From Pseudobdellovibrionaceae bacterium (GTDB taxonomy: Bacteria > Bdellovibrionota > Bdellovibrionia > Bdellovibrionales > Bdellovibrionaceae), in contig JAHBUV010000001.1 in the NCBI GenBank assembly GCA_019637915.1, positions 2,140,565-2,204,564 on the forward strand: a DNA stretch of 64,000 nucleotides, read 5' to 3'. Of the stretch, positions 33,611 to 41,497 are shown one piece after another. A model generated the notes under the pieces. The model saw only the letters and a program-made list of their open reading frames with translations. It was not told the DNA's origin and made no database searches. How positions within the stretch are numbered: position 1 is the first letter of the stretch; every line of letters begins with the position of its first letter. Made by a program: the position numbers and the translations under genes.

Positions 33611-34387
33611 ATGAAAATCGTGACATGGAACGTGAACGGCATCCGCGCGAGCTATAAAAAAGGCCTGTCTGATTTCGTCAGCAGCGAGCGGCCGGACATC
33701 CTGTGCCTGCAAGAGACCAAAGCCCACCGCGAGCAGGTTGAACCCGCCGCACAGACCCTCGGCTATCGACACGATTATTGGTCGTCGGCGACCCGCAAAG
33801 GCTACAGCGGCGTCGCGACCTTCACGGACCGGGAGCCGCGCTCCGTGCTGAAGGGCTGGGGGCAGGACGAGTACGATTCGGAAGGGCGCCTGATGATCAC
33901 GGATCACGAGTGTTTCGTCCTCTACAATATTTATTTTCCCAACGGCGGTTCCGGCGAGCCCCGTCACAACTTCAAGCAGAAATTCCTGAAGGACCTGAAC
34001 CAGCACGTCGCGGGGGTTTTGAAGAAAGGCCGCGAGGTCATCCTGGTCGGCGACTACAACGTCGCCCACCGCGAGATCGACGTGCACGACCCGGTCCGCC
34101 TGTCGAAAGAAAGCGGTTTCCTGCCGGAAGAGCGCGCCTGGTTCGGTTCCTTCCTCGAGCTCGGCTTCCTGGACACGTTCCGCCTGTTCCACGGCGACCA
34201 GCGCGACCGCTACAGCTGGTGGAGTTACCGTGAACTGGCGCGCATCTCGAACCGCGGCTGGAGGATCGACTACATCTGCATCAGCAGGGGTCTGCAGAAA
34301 TACCTGAAATCCGCCGACATCCTGGACCGCGTGCAGGGCTCCGACCACTGCCCGGTCGTGGCGGAATTCGATTTCGAGGTGACGTGA
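33611..34387 (+). CDS. xthA: exodeoxyribonuclease III
   Basis: 258 residues with an AAAAAGGAG site. Class II AP endonuclease/3' exonuclease of base-excision repair. Motifs in order: TWNVNGIRAS (5-14), ILCLQETK (30-37) with the metal Glu, the GYSGVATF segment, LVGDYNVAHREIDVHDP with catalytic Asp/Asn, DTFR, WRIDYICIS and the final SDHCPVV with Asp-His. Length is normal. The stop overlaps the start of fxsA (TGATG). Confidence 0.95.
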   Translation: MKIVTWNVNGIRASYKKGLSDFVSSERPDILCLQETKAHREQVEPAAQTLGYRHDYWSSATRKGYSGVATFTDREPRSVLKGWGQDEYDSEGRLMITDHECFVLYNIYFPNGGSGEPRHNFKQKFLKDLNQHVAGVLKKGREVILVGDYNVAHREIDVHDPVRLSKESGFLPEERAWFGSFLELGFLDTFRLFHGDQRDRYSWWSYRELARISNRGWRIDYICISRGLQKYLKSADILDRVQGSDHCPVVAEFDFEVT

Positions 34388-34923
34388 TGTTTTTTCTGGC
34401 GCCGTTTCCCGTGTTCCTGTTCGAGTTCATCGCCTTCGTGTGGCTGGCGTCGAGCTTCGGGTTCTTCAAAGTCCTCCTCTGGTACATCCTGCCCTCGTTC
34501 CTGGGATTCGTTTTCCTGTCCCTGCAATCGCGGGCGGCGCTGCTGACCTTGCAGAAACGTTTGGCGGAAGGGCGCGATCCCGGTTTTCAGCTGCTCAACA
34601 CGGCGGCGAAGTTCCTGGCGGGCGTTTTCCTGGTGATCCCGATGCTGACGACGCGGGTCCTCGGCGTGATCCTGCTGGTGCCCGGTTTGCGGCACGTTTT
34701 TCTTCTGAGCGTTCACGCCTGGATCGCGCGCAAAATCACCCAAGGGACTTTCCGCGTGTTTCGGGGCGGTCCCATGGGAGGCGGCGGCATGGGGGGAACC
34801 CGTTTCCGCACCTACACCTTCACGGGCGGCGCCGACCCGCGGGAGGCGCGCGAAGAGCGCGACGCCACCGTCATCGACGTGCAGCCCCTTGAGATCGAAC
34901 ACACGGAAAAAAAAGATTCCTGA
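34387..34923 (+). CDS. fxsA: FxsA family membrane protein
   Basis: 178 residues starting at the ATG at 34387 (a GTG directly before it would add one residue). Small inner-membrane protein: hydrophobic helices FPVFLFEFIAFVWLASSF, LLWYILPSFLGFVFLSL and FLAGVFLVIPMLTTRVLG, then a cytoplasmic Gly-rich stretch (GGPMGGGGMGG) and an acidic tail. FxsA is known from E. coli for relieving phage T7 exclusion when overexpressed; its normal role is unclear. It is translationally coupled to xthA and followed by a terminator. Confidence 0.85.
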   Translation: MFFLAPFPVFLFEFIAFVWLASSFGFFKVLLWYILPSFLGFVFLSLQSRAALLTLQKRLAEGRDPGFQLLNTAAKFLAGVFLVIPMLTTRVLGVILLVPGLRHVFLLSVHAWIARKITQGTFRVFRGGPMGGGGMGGTRFRTYTFTGGADPREAREERDATVIDVQPLEIEHTEKKDS

Positions 34924-34928
34924 AAGAC

Positions 34929-34965
34929 CGGGATCTCAGCGCGCGGCCGAGATCTCGCGGTTTTT
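34929..34965 (+). terminator. intrinsic terminator after fxsA
   Basis: CGGGATCTC (34929-34937) pairs with GAGATCTCG (34949-34957) with one G-U pair; CGG and TTTTT follow. The hairpin reaches into the 3' end of the facing penicillin-binding protein gene. Confidence 0.5.
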
Positions 34966-36204
34966 GATGACCGGCTCGAAGGCCTTGCGGAACAGGGTCT
35001 TGCCCAGGTAGGCCGACTTCACCGTCCAGTATTTTTTGCTCACGGTCAGGGCCGCGATGGCCACCTTGCGCGTGTCGCCCGAGGCGTAACCGACGAACCA
35101 GTCGACGCGGCCGCGCGGGTTGTCGCCGGTCAAGTGGCCGGTTTTCCCGCCCATCTCGAGATCGCGGTATTTGCGGTCGCGCACGAGGGGACGGAAGGAG
35201 TTGCGCGAAGTCCCGCTCAGGATGGTTTCCTCCATCAGCTCGCGGACCTTGTCGGCGGAGTCGGCGCTCATGATCGAGCCGTTGTCGATCGCCTCGGCCT
35301 GATAGATCACGCGGCCTTCGCCGTCCGAGAGGTTGTCGACCAGGTAGGGCATGACCATGCGCCCGCCGTTGATCACGGAGGCCGCGATCATCGCGCCCTG
35401 CACGGGGCTCATGCGGTTCGATTTGGTGAAACCGGAGGCGACTTCCGTCAGCTCGAAACCTTTTTCCGTCGGCACGAAGGAGGTCCCCACTTCCACGGGG
35501 AAATCGCTCGGGATGGTCTGGTTGAACATGTAACGGGTGGCGTACTCGTTGATCTCTTCCGGCGTGAGTTTTTCCAGGCTCAGGCGGCCGAAGGCGGTGT
35601 TGTAGGAGCGCGCGAAAGCGTCGCGCAGGGTGATGGTGCGGGTCCAGCGGTTGATCCGGTCGGACATGACGTTCTTGCGGTAGAGGGTGTAGTTCCCGCC
35701 GTTGAAGCGGATGGTGTGCGAGGGCGCCACGCCCGCGGAGTCCACGGCGGCCGTGGCCGTGACGATTTTGAAAACCGAAGCCGCCGGGTAAGTGGCGCGC
35801 GTGACGAGGTTCACCGGCTCGTCCGCGTCTTTCTGATAGCTCGTGAAGGCCAGCACCCGTCCCGTTTCCGCGTCCATCATGAAGATGGCGCCGTAATCCG
35901 GTTTGTAGCGTTTCAGCAGAACTTCCGCTTCTTTCTGCAAAACAGGATCGATCGTGTACTGCGCTTTCAGCTCTTGTGAAACGCCGGCGAGCTTGACGGG
36001 AAGCCTCTCGGGAAATTCCATTTTGCTGAGTGATTGCTCGAGGGCTTTGGAGATGCTAGTGCGACGCTCCAAATTTTGCTGGAGACGCAGCTGGATTTGC
36101 TCCTCGACGTTGGGTTTTTGGCTGAAAAAAACCATCAAACCCAGCAAAGAAGCCGACGAAAACGTGAAGAAAGACAATAGTTTGGCGCGTTTTGAACGAA
36201 TCAT
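34936..36204 (-). CDS. penicillin-binding protein, transpeptidase only
   Basis: 422 residues from the ATG at 36204. Single N-terminal anchor (LLSFFTFSSASLLGLMVFF), a short helical stalk, then a penicillin-binding transpeptidase domain with SVFK (Ser143-Lys146), SYN (200-202) and KTG (354-356). There is no glycosyltransferase domain and no PBP-dimer domain, so it is smaller than FtsI or PBP2. It likely cross-links peptidoglycan as a specialised DD-transpeptidase. The upstream region is shared with the divergent TetR gene. Confidence 0.87.
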   Translation of the reverse strand: MIRSKRAKLLSFFTFSSASLLGLMVFFSQKPNVEEQIQLRLQQNLERRTSISKALEQSLSKMEFPERLPVKLAGVSQELKAQYTIDPVLQKEAEVLLKRYKPDYGAIFMMDAETGRVLAFTSYQKDADEPVNLVTRATYPAASVFKIVTATAAVDSAGVAPSHTIRFNGGNYTLYRKNVMSDRINRWTRTITLRDAFARSYNTAFGRLSLEKLTPEEINEYATRYMFNQTIPSDFPVEVGTSFVPTEKGFELTEVASGFTKSNRMSPVQGAMIAASVINGGRMVMPYLVDNLSDGEGRVIYQAEAIDNGSIMSADSADKVRELMEETILSGTSRNSFRPLVRDRKYRDLEMGGKTGHLTGDNPRGRVDWFVGYASGDTRKVAIAALTVSKKYWTVKSAYLGKTLFRKAFEPVIKNREISAAR

Positions 36205-36270
36205 CACAACCAGTCTAACGCAGGCTGGGTGTGGCCACAAGGCCGGGTTCTTCGCCTGCTGAGGAAATAT

Positions 36271-36283
36271 TCACGTGGCGTGA
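36271..36283. promoter_or_regulatory. candidate TetR operator
   Basis: TCACG-TGG-CGTGA is a perfect 5-bp dyad with a 3-bp spacer, 33 bp upstream of the TetR-family start and 67 bp from the penicillin-binding protein start. Its position between divergent genes fits autoregulation; nothing else in the sequence proves it. Confidence 0.35.
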
Positions 36284-36315
36284 CAAATGACAGGAGAACT
36301 TGTTACTGAGGCCCC

Positions 36316-36930
36316 ATGAAAACCAAAGAGAGAATTCTCCAGACTTCCATCGAGTTGTTCAACCGCCACGGTGTCGGTCCGATGACAACCAATCACATCG
36401 CCAAGGCGATGGAGATCAGTCCAGGGAATTTGTATTTCCACTACGACAACAAGGAAGAGATCCTGCGCGAGGTTTTCAAGCGCATGTGCAAAGAGACCTA
36501 TGAAATCTGGCGCCCGCGCCGCCGTTCCAAGACCCCTTCCCTGAAGTTCATCGATGAGAATTTCGAGCTTTATTGGAAGTATCGTTTTTTCCACCGCGAG
36601 ATGTACGCCCTTCGCCGCAAGGACACCCAGCTGGCGCGCATGTGGCGGACCCACATCCAGAAGATGATGACCCTCATGCAGCTCCTCTACCGCCGCTGGG
36701 TCCGCGAGGGCCAGATGGTCGAGATCAAGGACAAGGCCGAGATGCTCTACATCTCGGAGTCCCTCCTGGCCATGGCGACGACTTTCCTGCAGTTCTTCGA
36801 AAGCTCGGAGAGGCAGCCCGGCCGTCGCTCCGTCGAGCGGGGAAAGCGCCACGTGGCCCGCCTCATGCTCCCTTTCGCCGCTGCCGAAACCCGAGACGAA
36901 CTGGAAAAATTTATCGCCTCGGCGATCTGA
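36316..36930 (+). CDS. TetR family transcriptional regulator
   Basis: 204 residues. N-terminal TetR helix-turn-helix: RILQTSIELFNRHGVGPMTT, NHIAKAMEISPGNLYFHYDN, KEEIL. The C-terminal ligand domain is helical, with an Arg-rich segment (WRPRRRS) and a hydrophobic AEMLYISESLLAMATTFLQF helix; the ligand is unknown. Regulators with a similar ISPGNLYFHY motif often control lipid or envelope functions. It lies divergent from the transpeptidase gene, which is a plausible target together with itself. Confidence 0.9.
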   Translation: MKTKERILQTSIELFNRHGVGPMTTNHIAKAMEISPGNLYFHYDNKEEILREVFKRMCKETYEIWRPRRRSKTPSLKFIDENFELYWKYRFFHREMYALRRKDTQLARMWRTHIQKMMTLMQLLYRRWVREGQMVEIKDKAEMLYISESLLAMATTFLQFFESSERQPGRRSVERGKRHVARLMLPFAAAETRDELEKFIASAI

Positions 36931-36950
36931 TTTCCCTCTGAAGTCGCGTT

Positions 36951-36980
36951 AAAGGGCCCGTCGTTTCTGGCAGGGCCTTT
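36951..36980 (+). terminator. stem-loop after the TetR gene
   Basis: AAAGGGCCC (36951-36959) pairs with GGGCCTTT (36973-36980), leaving one bulged G. Only a short T stretch is present, so termination efficiency is unclear. Confidence 0.35.
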
Positions 36981-37014
36981 GCTCTCTTCCCCGGAGATTC
37001 GGTGGGGAGTTCGC

Positions 37015-37362
37015 ATGAATAAGCTGTTTCTTTCGCTCGTGTTTCCGGTCGTCCTGGCCCATGTTCCCGCCTATGGCGCCTGCCAGGACCTCATGGAGGA
37101 ACTGCGGGTCATGCGCAAGGCCCAGCAGAGCCTGTTGACGGGCCTCGCCGACAACCACGAGACCTTCGCCTCGGCCATCGAGGACATGACCTCGATGCTG
37201 AAGCTCAGTTCCGAAAAGGCCTCCCGTCCCGAGCTGTTGTCGATGAACAGGAAGGCCCAGGCTTTCCGCAAACGCGGCCGGAGCGCCCAACGCCAGACGG
37301 AGCGTCTCGACGCCGCCACCGCCGACCTCATTTCCCGGATTGAGGATTGTTTGAAGGATTGA
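37015..37362 (+). CDS. small secreted helical protein, function unknown
   Basis: 115 residues from the ATG at 37015 with a GGTGGGGAG site. Signal peptide (LFLSLVFPVVLAHVPAYGA), then a mature part of about 94 residues that is almost entirely helical, with heptads and a Cys at each end (ACQDLM, IEDCLKD), suggesting one disulphide closing a helical hairpin. I recognise no family. Its last 35 bp overlap the end of the facing 819-residue gene. Confidence 0.65.
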   Translation: MNKLFLSLVFPVVLAHVPAYGACQDLMEELRVMRKAQQSLLTGLADNHETFASAIEDMTSMLKLSSEKASRPELLSMNRKAQAFRKRGRSAQRQTERLDAATADLISRIEDCLKD

Positions 37363-39787
37363 GCAGGAGGTGGGTGCCGGCCCCGCGGGCCGCGCCCCCC
37401 GCCAGGGAATCGGGCAGATGGTAATTCGCGTTGATGCCGGTTTTCCTGAGTTCGTCGTTCTGCTGCCGCACCGCCTGGCGGAGAGCGTCCTGAATGGTCT
37501 CCATCTCTTTCGCGGTGAAATTCGTTTTCCCTGAAGAACCGATGATCAGGTCCACGGCGCCGTCGTAGGCCTTCCGTCCCTGCATGTCGACGCCGAAGGT
37601 GAACTCTTTGAGTTTGCCGGCGGGGATTTTCCCTTCCAGCGCCTTCTGCAGGTTCTTCTCGATCAGCTCGCCATGGGTGCTGATCAGGGTGCGGTCGCCT
37701 TTCTCCTTGATGCCGTCGCGGATGAAGGCCAGGCGCACGTCGCGGGTCTGCGGATCGGCGGCGATGTCGTTCATCATCTTCTGTTTGTCCGAGCGGCTGA
37801 GCGCCTTCTTGACGACGCCGGCGCAGTTGTCACCCGTGCACTCGGAGACGTTGCCGGTGATTTTCTGGAGTTTGTCGATCTTGCTTTGGAAATCCCCGGT
37901 GACGGCCTGTTCCCCGGCGCGCGTCGCGGTGATGGCGCTCCGGGTGTCGGTGGCGCGGGCCAGCCCGCGGGCCGTGGCCTGCTGGTTGGCGGATCCCATG
38001 CCTTTGAAGTCGACGCTGAAGCCGCCCTGGGCCGCCTCGTCCAGATTCACGATCTTGCGTTCGGTGATGAAGATGTTCGGGTTGAAGCGGTCGACCTTGC
38101 GGTTGTAATCGAGCAGCTGGGCGGCGTCGTCCCGGCCGAGATCGATCCCGTAGCGCGAGCGCACGGCGGCCGCGAGTTTCTCCGGGTCGGAGTTCTTTTT
38201 CGCCAGGTCGAAAACCTCGCGGTTCAGCGTTTTCCGTCCCGCCTCGCCCTCCATCAGCCGGGAGGAGCCGAACTTGCTTTCCAGCTGGACGCGGGCGCTT
38301 TCGGCCTCTTTCAGGTTGCCGGCGGCGCGCTCGCGGGCCGCAGCGTTGGAGGAGGTCACGAGGCTGTTGCCGTCGCCTTGTTCGCGCGCCTGCCGGGTGT
38401 AGAGGTTGGCGCCGTCGGCATCGGTGTCCAAACCGCCGCGGAACCAGGTGTCGGGCTTGTCGGTGGCGCGGACGACCTGGTTCACGCGCAGTTCGTCGGC
38501 GAACTCTTTGTTGGTGGATTTCAGGATGTCATCGAGTTGCTTCTCGATGTCCGCGGGCACCTTCCCCCGGAAAGCGAAGGAACTCGTTTTGGGATCGCTG
38601 TAGCCCAGGATCTCGAGGCCGGGGTTGTTCCTCTCGAGCTCCTTGATTTTGCCGCCGAGGATCTCTTTGTGGCGGTTGGTGAGGGCGGTGACGAGGTTCA
38701 TGTCGCCGGTGCTGTCGTTCAGGTGTTTCATGGCGGAGTTCTCGACCTGATAGAACAGCGTTTTGCCGTCGCCGGTTTTCTCGGCCGCTTCTTTGGCGGC
38801 GAGGAAAGCGCGGTTCTCCGCCGGCGTGGTGGCGACTTTCGAGAGATTGGCTTCGATGTAGGATTGGCGCGAAAGGCTGGGGAGGGCTTTCGCGCCCAGG
38901 CCCACGCCGGTTTTGGCGCGCATCTGGCTGGCCGCGAAACGCATCAGGGCCGGGGATTTGGCGGCGATACCGCCGGCGATGGCCGGTGCCGCTTCGGCGA
39001 AAAAGGCGTAGCAGGCCAGCTGGCTCGCGAACCTGGTGTTCAGGCAATACAGTCGGTCCAGGGCGCGGACGTCCTTCGCCGTTTCACCGGCGGCCGTCAT
39101 TTGTTCGCTCATGAAGGATTTCACGGTGATCCAGAAGGAGCTGTTCTCCGACTCTTCGGAAAAAGGCGGCGGGTGGGGCGTGCTGGAGTCTTGGTAGGCG
39201 CGCAGGGCCTTTTCGTTGGCCAGACGCTGCATCTGCCGGCGGTTCTGCTCGCCGGTGGAGTTCATGCGCGCCTGAGCGTTTCTCCACAGCACATCGAGTT
39301 TGGCGACGGAGTTCATGGCTTTCAGATCGGCGATTTTGCTTTCGTCCGGTTTGGCGCCGTGGGCTTCCTCGTAGAGTTTCATCTTGCAGGGCAGGGAGTT
39401 CGCGCAGGTTTTCAGGTAGTTGGTCGTCGCCTCGTGGGACTTTTTGAGAAACTCGTAGGGGTCGAGGATCGCGGCCTTCATCACTTCGCGGCCGATTTCA
39501 TCGAGGCTGTCCCAGCAGCCGGCGACAAAGCCCATCAGGCCGCTTTTCCCCTGACTGTCGGTCGCGCAGTCGCGCCTTTCGCAGGCGAATTCGTCTTTCA
39601 CGGCCTGGTCGCAACCGAGGGCTTTCATGCGCAGTTCACAGGAGTTCCGGGCGGCGCGGACGGCGGGATCGGTGGACAGGCCGGTCTCACAGCGGGGCGG
39701 GGTCGCTGTGCAGTTTGAGACAATGGCCCAGGCCTGAATCTGGAAAAAGAAAAAGACCCAGAAAAACAAAAACTTGGCTGGTCCCAC
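37328..39787 (-). CDS. large secreted protein with Cys-rich N-terminus, function unknown
   Basis: 819 residues from a GTG at 39787 preceded by GAGAAGG at very short spacing, so the exact start is uncertain. Signal peptide FLFFWVFFFFQIQAWA. Residues 22-130 hold eight or more Cys (NCTATPPRCE, SCELRMKALGC, ACERRDC). Then come long helical regions, a hydrophobic patch (CYAFFAEAAPAIAGGIAA) near 265, and polar Ala/Lys/Asp-rich domains to the end with a CTGDNC pair. No enzyme motif or repeat that I can name is present. It resembles lineage-specific exported proteins of Bdellovibrio-like bacteria in style only. Confidence 0.65.
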   Translation of the reverse strand: MGPAKFLFFWVFFFFQIQAWAIVSNCTATPPRCETGLSTDPAVRAARNSCELRMKALGCDQAVKDEFACERRDCATDSQGKSGLMGFVAGCWDSLDEIGREVMKAAILDPYEFLKKSHEATTNYLKTCANSLPCKMKLYEEAHGAKPDESKIADLKAMNSVAKLDVLWRNAQARMNSTGEQNRRQMQRLANEKALRAYQDSSTPHPPPFSEESENSSFWITVKSFMSEQMTAAGETAKDVRALDRLYCLNTRFASQLACYAFFAEAAPAIAGGIAAKSPALMRFAASQMRAKTGVGLGAKALPSLSRQSYIEANLSKVATTPAENRAFLAAKEAAEKTGDGKTLFYQVENSAMKHLNDSTGDMNLVTALTNRHKEILGGKIKELERNNPGLEILGYSDPKTSSFAFRGKVPADIEKQLDDILKSTNKEFADELRVNQVVRATDKPDTWFRGGLDTDADGANLYTRQAREQGDGNSLVTSSNAAARERAAGNLKEAESARVQLESKFGSSRLMEGEAGRKTLNREVFDLAKKNSDPEKLAAAVRSRYGIDLGRDDAAQLLDYNRKVDRFNPNIFITERKIVNLDEAAQGGFSVDFKGMGSANQQATARGLARATDTRSAITATRAGEQAVTGDFQSKIDKLQKITGNVSECTGDNCAGVVKKALSRSDKQKMMNDIAADPQTRDVRLAFIRDGIKEKGDRTLISTHGELIEKNLQKALEGKIPAGKLKEFTFGVDMQGRKAYDGAVDLIIGSSGKTNFTAKEMETIQDALRQAVRQQNDELRKTGINANYHLPDSLAGGAARGAGTHLLLNPSNNPQSGK

Positions 39788-40010
39788 ACCTTCTCATCGG
39801 GCTTTGGGGTCAGAAAACTTAGTTAGCTATAAAAATATTAAGAGAACTCGCCTTAGAACGTGAAATTGGGACGCAACGCGTTTTGTTCTCGTGATTGAAG
39901 GTCTTTCTTGGGACAATAGTGAAAACAGATGGTGACAGGGATGCCTGATTACGTCTCAAAAAGGGACCCTCTCTTTACCAAATCCCATCGATTATCAGTA
40001 TGTTGTCAGT

Positions 40011-40064
40011 GTTTAAGGTGGTTTAAGATTTTCGCTTGCAAAAAATTCAGAGTTCATTCTTAAT
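40011..40064 (+). promoter_or_regulatory. promoter region of the DksA-like gene with phased direct repeats
   Basis: GTTTAAG occurs at 40011-40017 and again at 40021-40027, exactly one helical turn apart. TTGCAA (40036-40041) is a -35-like hexamer and CTTAAT (40059-40064) a weak -10 at 17 bp. The repeats sit where an activator would bind. Confidence 0.4.
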
Positions 40065-40070
40065 GGGTCA

Positions 40071-40085
40071 GTTCCAATTTGGAAC
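40071..40085. promoter_or_regulatory. perfect 15-bp palindrome near the predicted transcription start
   Basis: GTTCCAA-T-TTGGAAC is a perfect 7-bp dyad about seven bases downstream of the -10-like box and 25 bp before the DksA-like start. Candidate operator for a dimeric repressor. Confidence 0.45.
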
Positions 40086-40109
40086 CCGTGCAACGAGGGG
40101 GAGAAGAGA

Positions 40110-40475
40110 ATGGGGATCTCTGCCAAATTGATCGAAGAGTGCAAACGCAAATTGGTCTTGGCCAAGGGCGAATTGCTGAACCGGGTGAAAGAGGCTCGCG
40201 CCAACCTGGTGGATGAAGACAAAGGCGGCGACGAAGCGGACCAGACGGTTCGGGTTCTTGCGGAAGCCGAATTCCTGAACATGCAGGATCGCCTGCGTTC
40301 GCAACTCATGGAAATCGAAAGCGCTCTGTCCCGCATCGAGGGCGGCAGTTTCGGTTTGTGCGAGGAAACGGAAGAGCCCATCGAGGCCGACCGCCTTTTG
40401 GCGATTCCGTGGACCCGCTTGTCCATCGAAGGCGCGGAAATCCGCGAATCGATGAACAAACGCTACGCTCGATAA
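40110..40475 (+). CDS. DksA/TraR-family protein lacking the zinc-finger cysteines
   Basis: 121 residues with a GAGGGGGAG site. N-terminal helices form a DksA-like coiled coil (KLVLAKGELLNRVKEARANL, a DEADQ segment, then MQDRLRSQLMEIESALSRIEGGSFG). The C-terminal finger region reads FGLCEETEEPIEADRLLAIPWTRLSIEGAE: of the four zinc cysteines of DksA only the first is kept, the others being Thr, Ser and Ala/Gly. The family binds the RNA polymerase secondary channel, often with ppGpp. Cys-poor DksA paralogues are known to work without zinc. It likely adjusts transcription under starvation. Confidence 0.82.
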   Translation: MGISAKLIEECKRKLVLAKGELLNRVKEARANLVDEDKGGDEADQTVRVLAEAEFLNMQDRLRSQLMEIESALSRIEGGSFGLCEETEEPIEADRLLAIPWTRLSIEGAEIRESMNKRYAR

Positions 40476-40498
40476 AAAAAATCCGTTCCGGGGGGAAT

Positions 40499-40530
40499 AA
40501 AGAGGAGCCGCAGGGTTCCTCTTTGCTTTT
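40499..40530 (+). terminator. intrinsic terminator after the DksA-like gene
   Basis: AAAGAGGAGCC (40499-40509) pairs with GGTTCCTCTTT (40514-40524) over 11 bp with one G-U; GCTTTT follows. An A-rich stretch on the other side may make it work for the facing lipoprotein gene too. Confidence 0.65.
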
Positions 40531-40760
40531 CACTTCACGATTTTTTTGCGGGCGGGGGTCTGCCGGCTGAGTTTCTCGGCGGCGGAGGGCTCGCGGCCCT
40601 TGTGGGTGTTCACCGTCTCCGAGGCGGTGGGAACGCAGCGCAAAGCGGTTTCCGCGTTGTGATCCTGGCACTTCCAGTCGTTTTTTCCCACGGGGGGAAC
40701 GGGCGTGGAGGCGCAAGCGGCCAGGGTGAAAAGACTCAAGCACAACATCAGGTGTTTCAT
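40530..40760 (-). CDS. small lipoprotein, function unknown
   Basis: 76 residues from the ATG at 40760 with a GAGGAGGGG site. Type II signal peptide with lipobox LAAC (LCLSLFTLAACAST), so it is probably lipid-anchored. The mature part is short, polar and likely disordered, with two further Cys (DWKCQDH, LRCVPT) and a basic C-terminus (TPARKKIVK). No family recognised. Confidence 0.7.
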   Translation of the reverse strand: MKHLMLCLSLFTLAACASTPVPPVGKNDWKCQDHNAETALRCVPTASETVNTHKGREPSAAEKLSRQTPARKKIVK

Positions 40761-40888
40761 CCCCCTCCTCATCGGCTGATTCCGGCCGGAGTTCACATCG
40801 ACCAAGGTCCAGACAATTTCACGCGGCGGCGGCAGTCATTCCTTGCCGCGCCGGACGTCTTGTTTTGTGATGGGGCGGGAGGACTGTC

Positions 40889-41350
40889 ATGAAGACCGTG
40901 CTGGGGATCCTGGTGTTCCTGATCGCCGTCGCCGCGGGGGCGGACGCGAACGAGTGCTGTCGCCCTTGCGATCCCCCGAGTCCGGGCGATCCCGCCGGAA
41001 GAATCGCTTGCGCCCAACGGGCCGTGCAGTCGGTGGGTTTCACGCGGCCCGAGTCCATCCGCCTGTGCGCGGCGGCCTGGTCGGAAGCGCCGGCCCTGTG
41101 CGCGGCCCGGGCTTACCGTGTGCCGTTCTCGAAAGAGGAATTGATCGATCTCTGCCGCCGGGCCCTGACGGACGGACCCGCCGCCTGCGCGGAAGTGGCC
41201 TACCGCGGCCTGCTCGCGAAAGAGGACATCCTCATTCTGTGCCGTCGCCATGGGCGCATCGAGCACGCGCAGTGCGCGGTGCAGGCCTTGAAAAACGGCT
41301 ACAGCCGCGAAGAGGCCCTGAGCCTTTGCAAAGCCACCCGGCTTTTCTAG
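40889..41350 (+). CDS. secreted tandem cysteine-repeat protein, function unknown
   Basis: 153 residues. Signal peptide (VLGILVFLIAVAAGADA), then ECCRPCDPP. From about residue 38 the chain repeats a 29-residue unit with Cys at fixed places: Cys, 10 residues, Cys, 17 residues, Cys. At least three consecutive units are visible (LCAAAWSEAPALCAARAY, LCRRALTDGPAACAEVAY, LCRRHGRIEHAQCAVQAL), each followed by a short acidic-hydrophobic helix. This predicts a stack of helical hairpins pinned by disulphides, outside the cytoplasm. I know no named family for it. A GGGCC-TCC-GGCCC hairpin follows the stop. Confidence 0.75.
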   Translation: MKTVLGILVFLIAVAAGADANECCRPCDPPSPGDPAGRIACAQRAVQSVGFTRPESIRLCAAAWSEAPALCAARAYRVPFSKEELIDLCRRALTDGPAACAEVAYRGLLAKEDILILCRRHGRIEHAQCAVQALKNGYSREEALSLCKATRLF

Positions 41351-41362
41351 GGCCTCCGGCCC
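41350..41362 (+). repeat. short GC hairpin after the cysteine-repeat gene
   Basis: GGGCC-TCC-GGCCC is perfect and begins at the last base of the stop codon. No T-run follows, so it is more likely a 3'-end stabiliser than a terminator. Confidence 0.25.
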
Positions 41363-41497
41363 GAGGGCCCGAAGACGCCAACGACCGTCTAAAACTTCGA
41401 CACCTGCCTTCGGTGGAAGGGCTTTAAAGACCCCGGGCCGGGGGATCCGCTTGGTTTTGATCTTGCTTCCTTCAGGGATCATGTCCGAGGAGTCGCT

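Larger units (their letters stand above)
39788..40109. other. 322-bp gene-free region, A/T-rich
   Basis: This is the only gap above 300 bp. It is clearly richer in A/T than its surroundings. It separates two divergent genes and holds the regulatory elements of the DksA-like gene (listed separately) in its right third. The left part (TTAGTTAGCTATAAAAATATT near 39820-39840) is A/T-rich and may hold the promoter of the minus-strand secreted protein. A 40-codon frame at 39941-40063 is probably not a gene. I see no RNA gene here. Confidence 0.7.

Noticed and set aside
37673-39718. 681-codon plus-strand frame opposite the 819-residue secreted protein
   Set aside because: No start signal and repetitive Gly/Val/Ala composition; the minus-strand frame has a signal peptide and balanced composition.
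39941-40063. 40-codon frame with several Cys in the 322-bp gap
   Set aside because: No ribosome site, unusual composition, and it runs through the promoter of the DksA-like gene.
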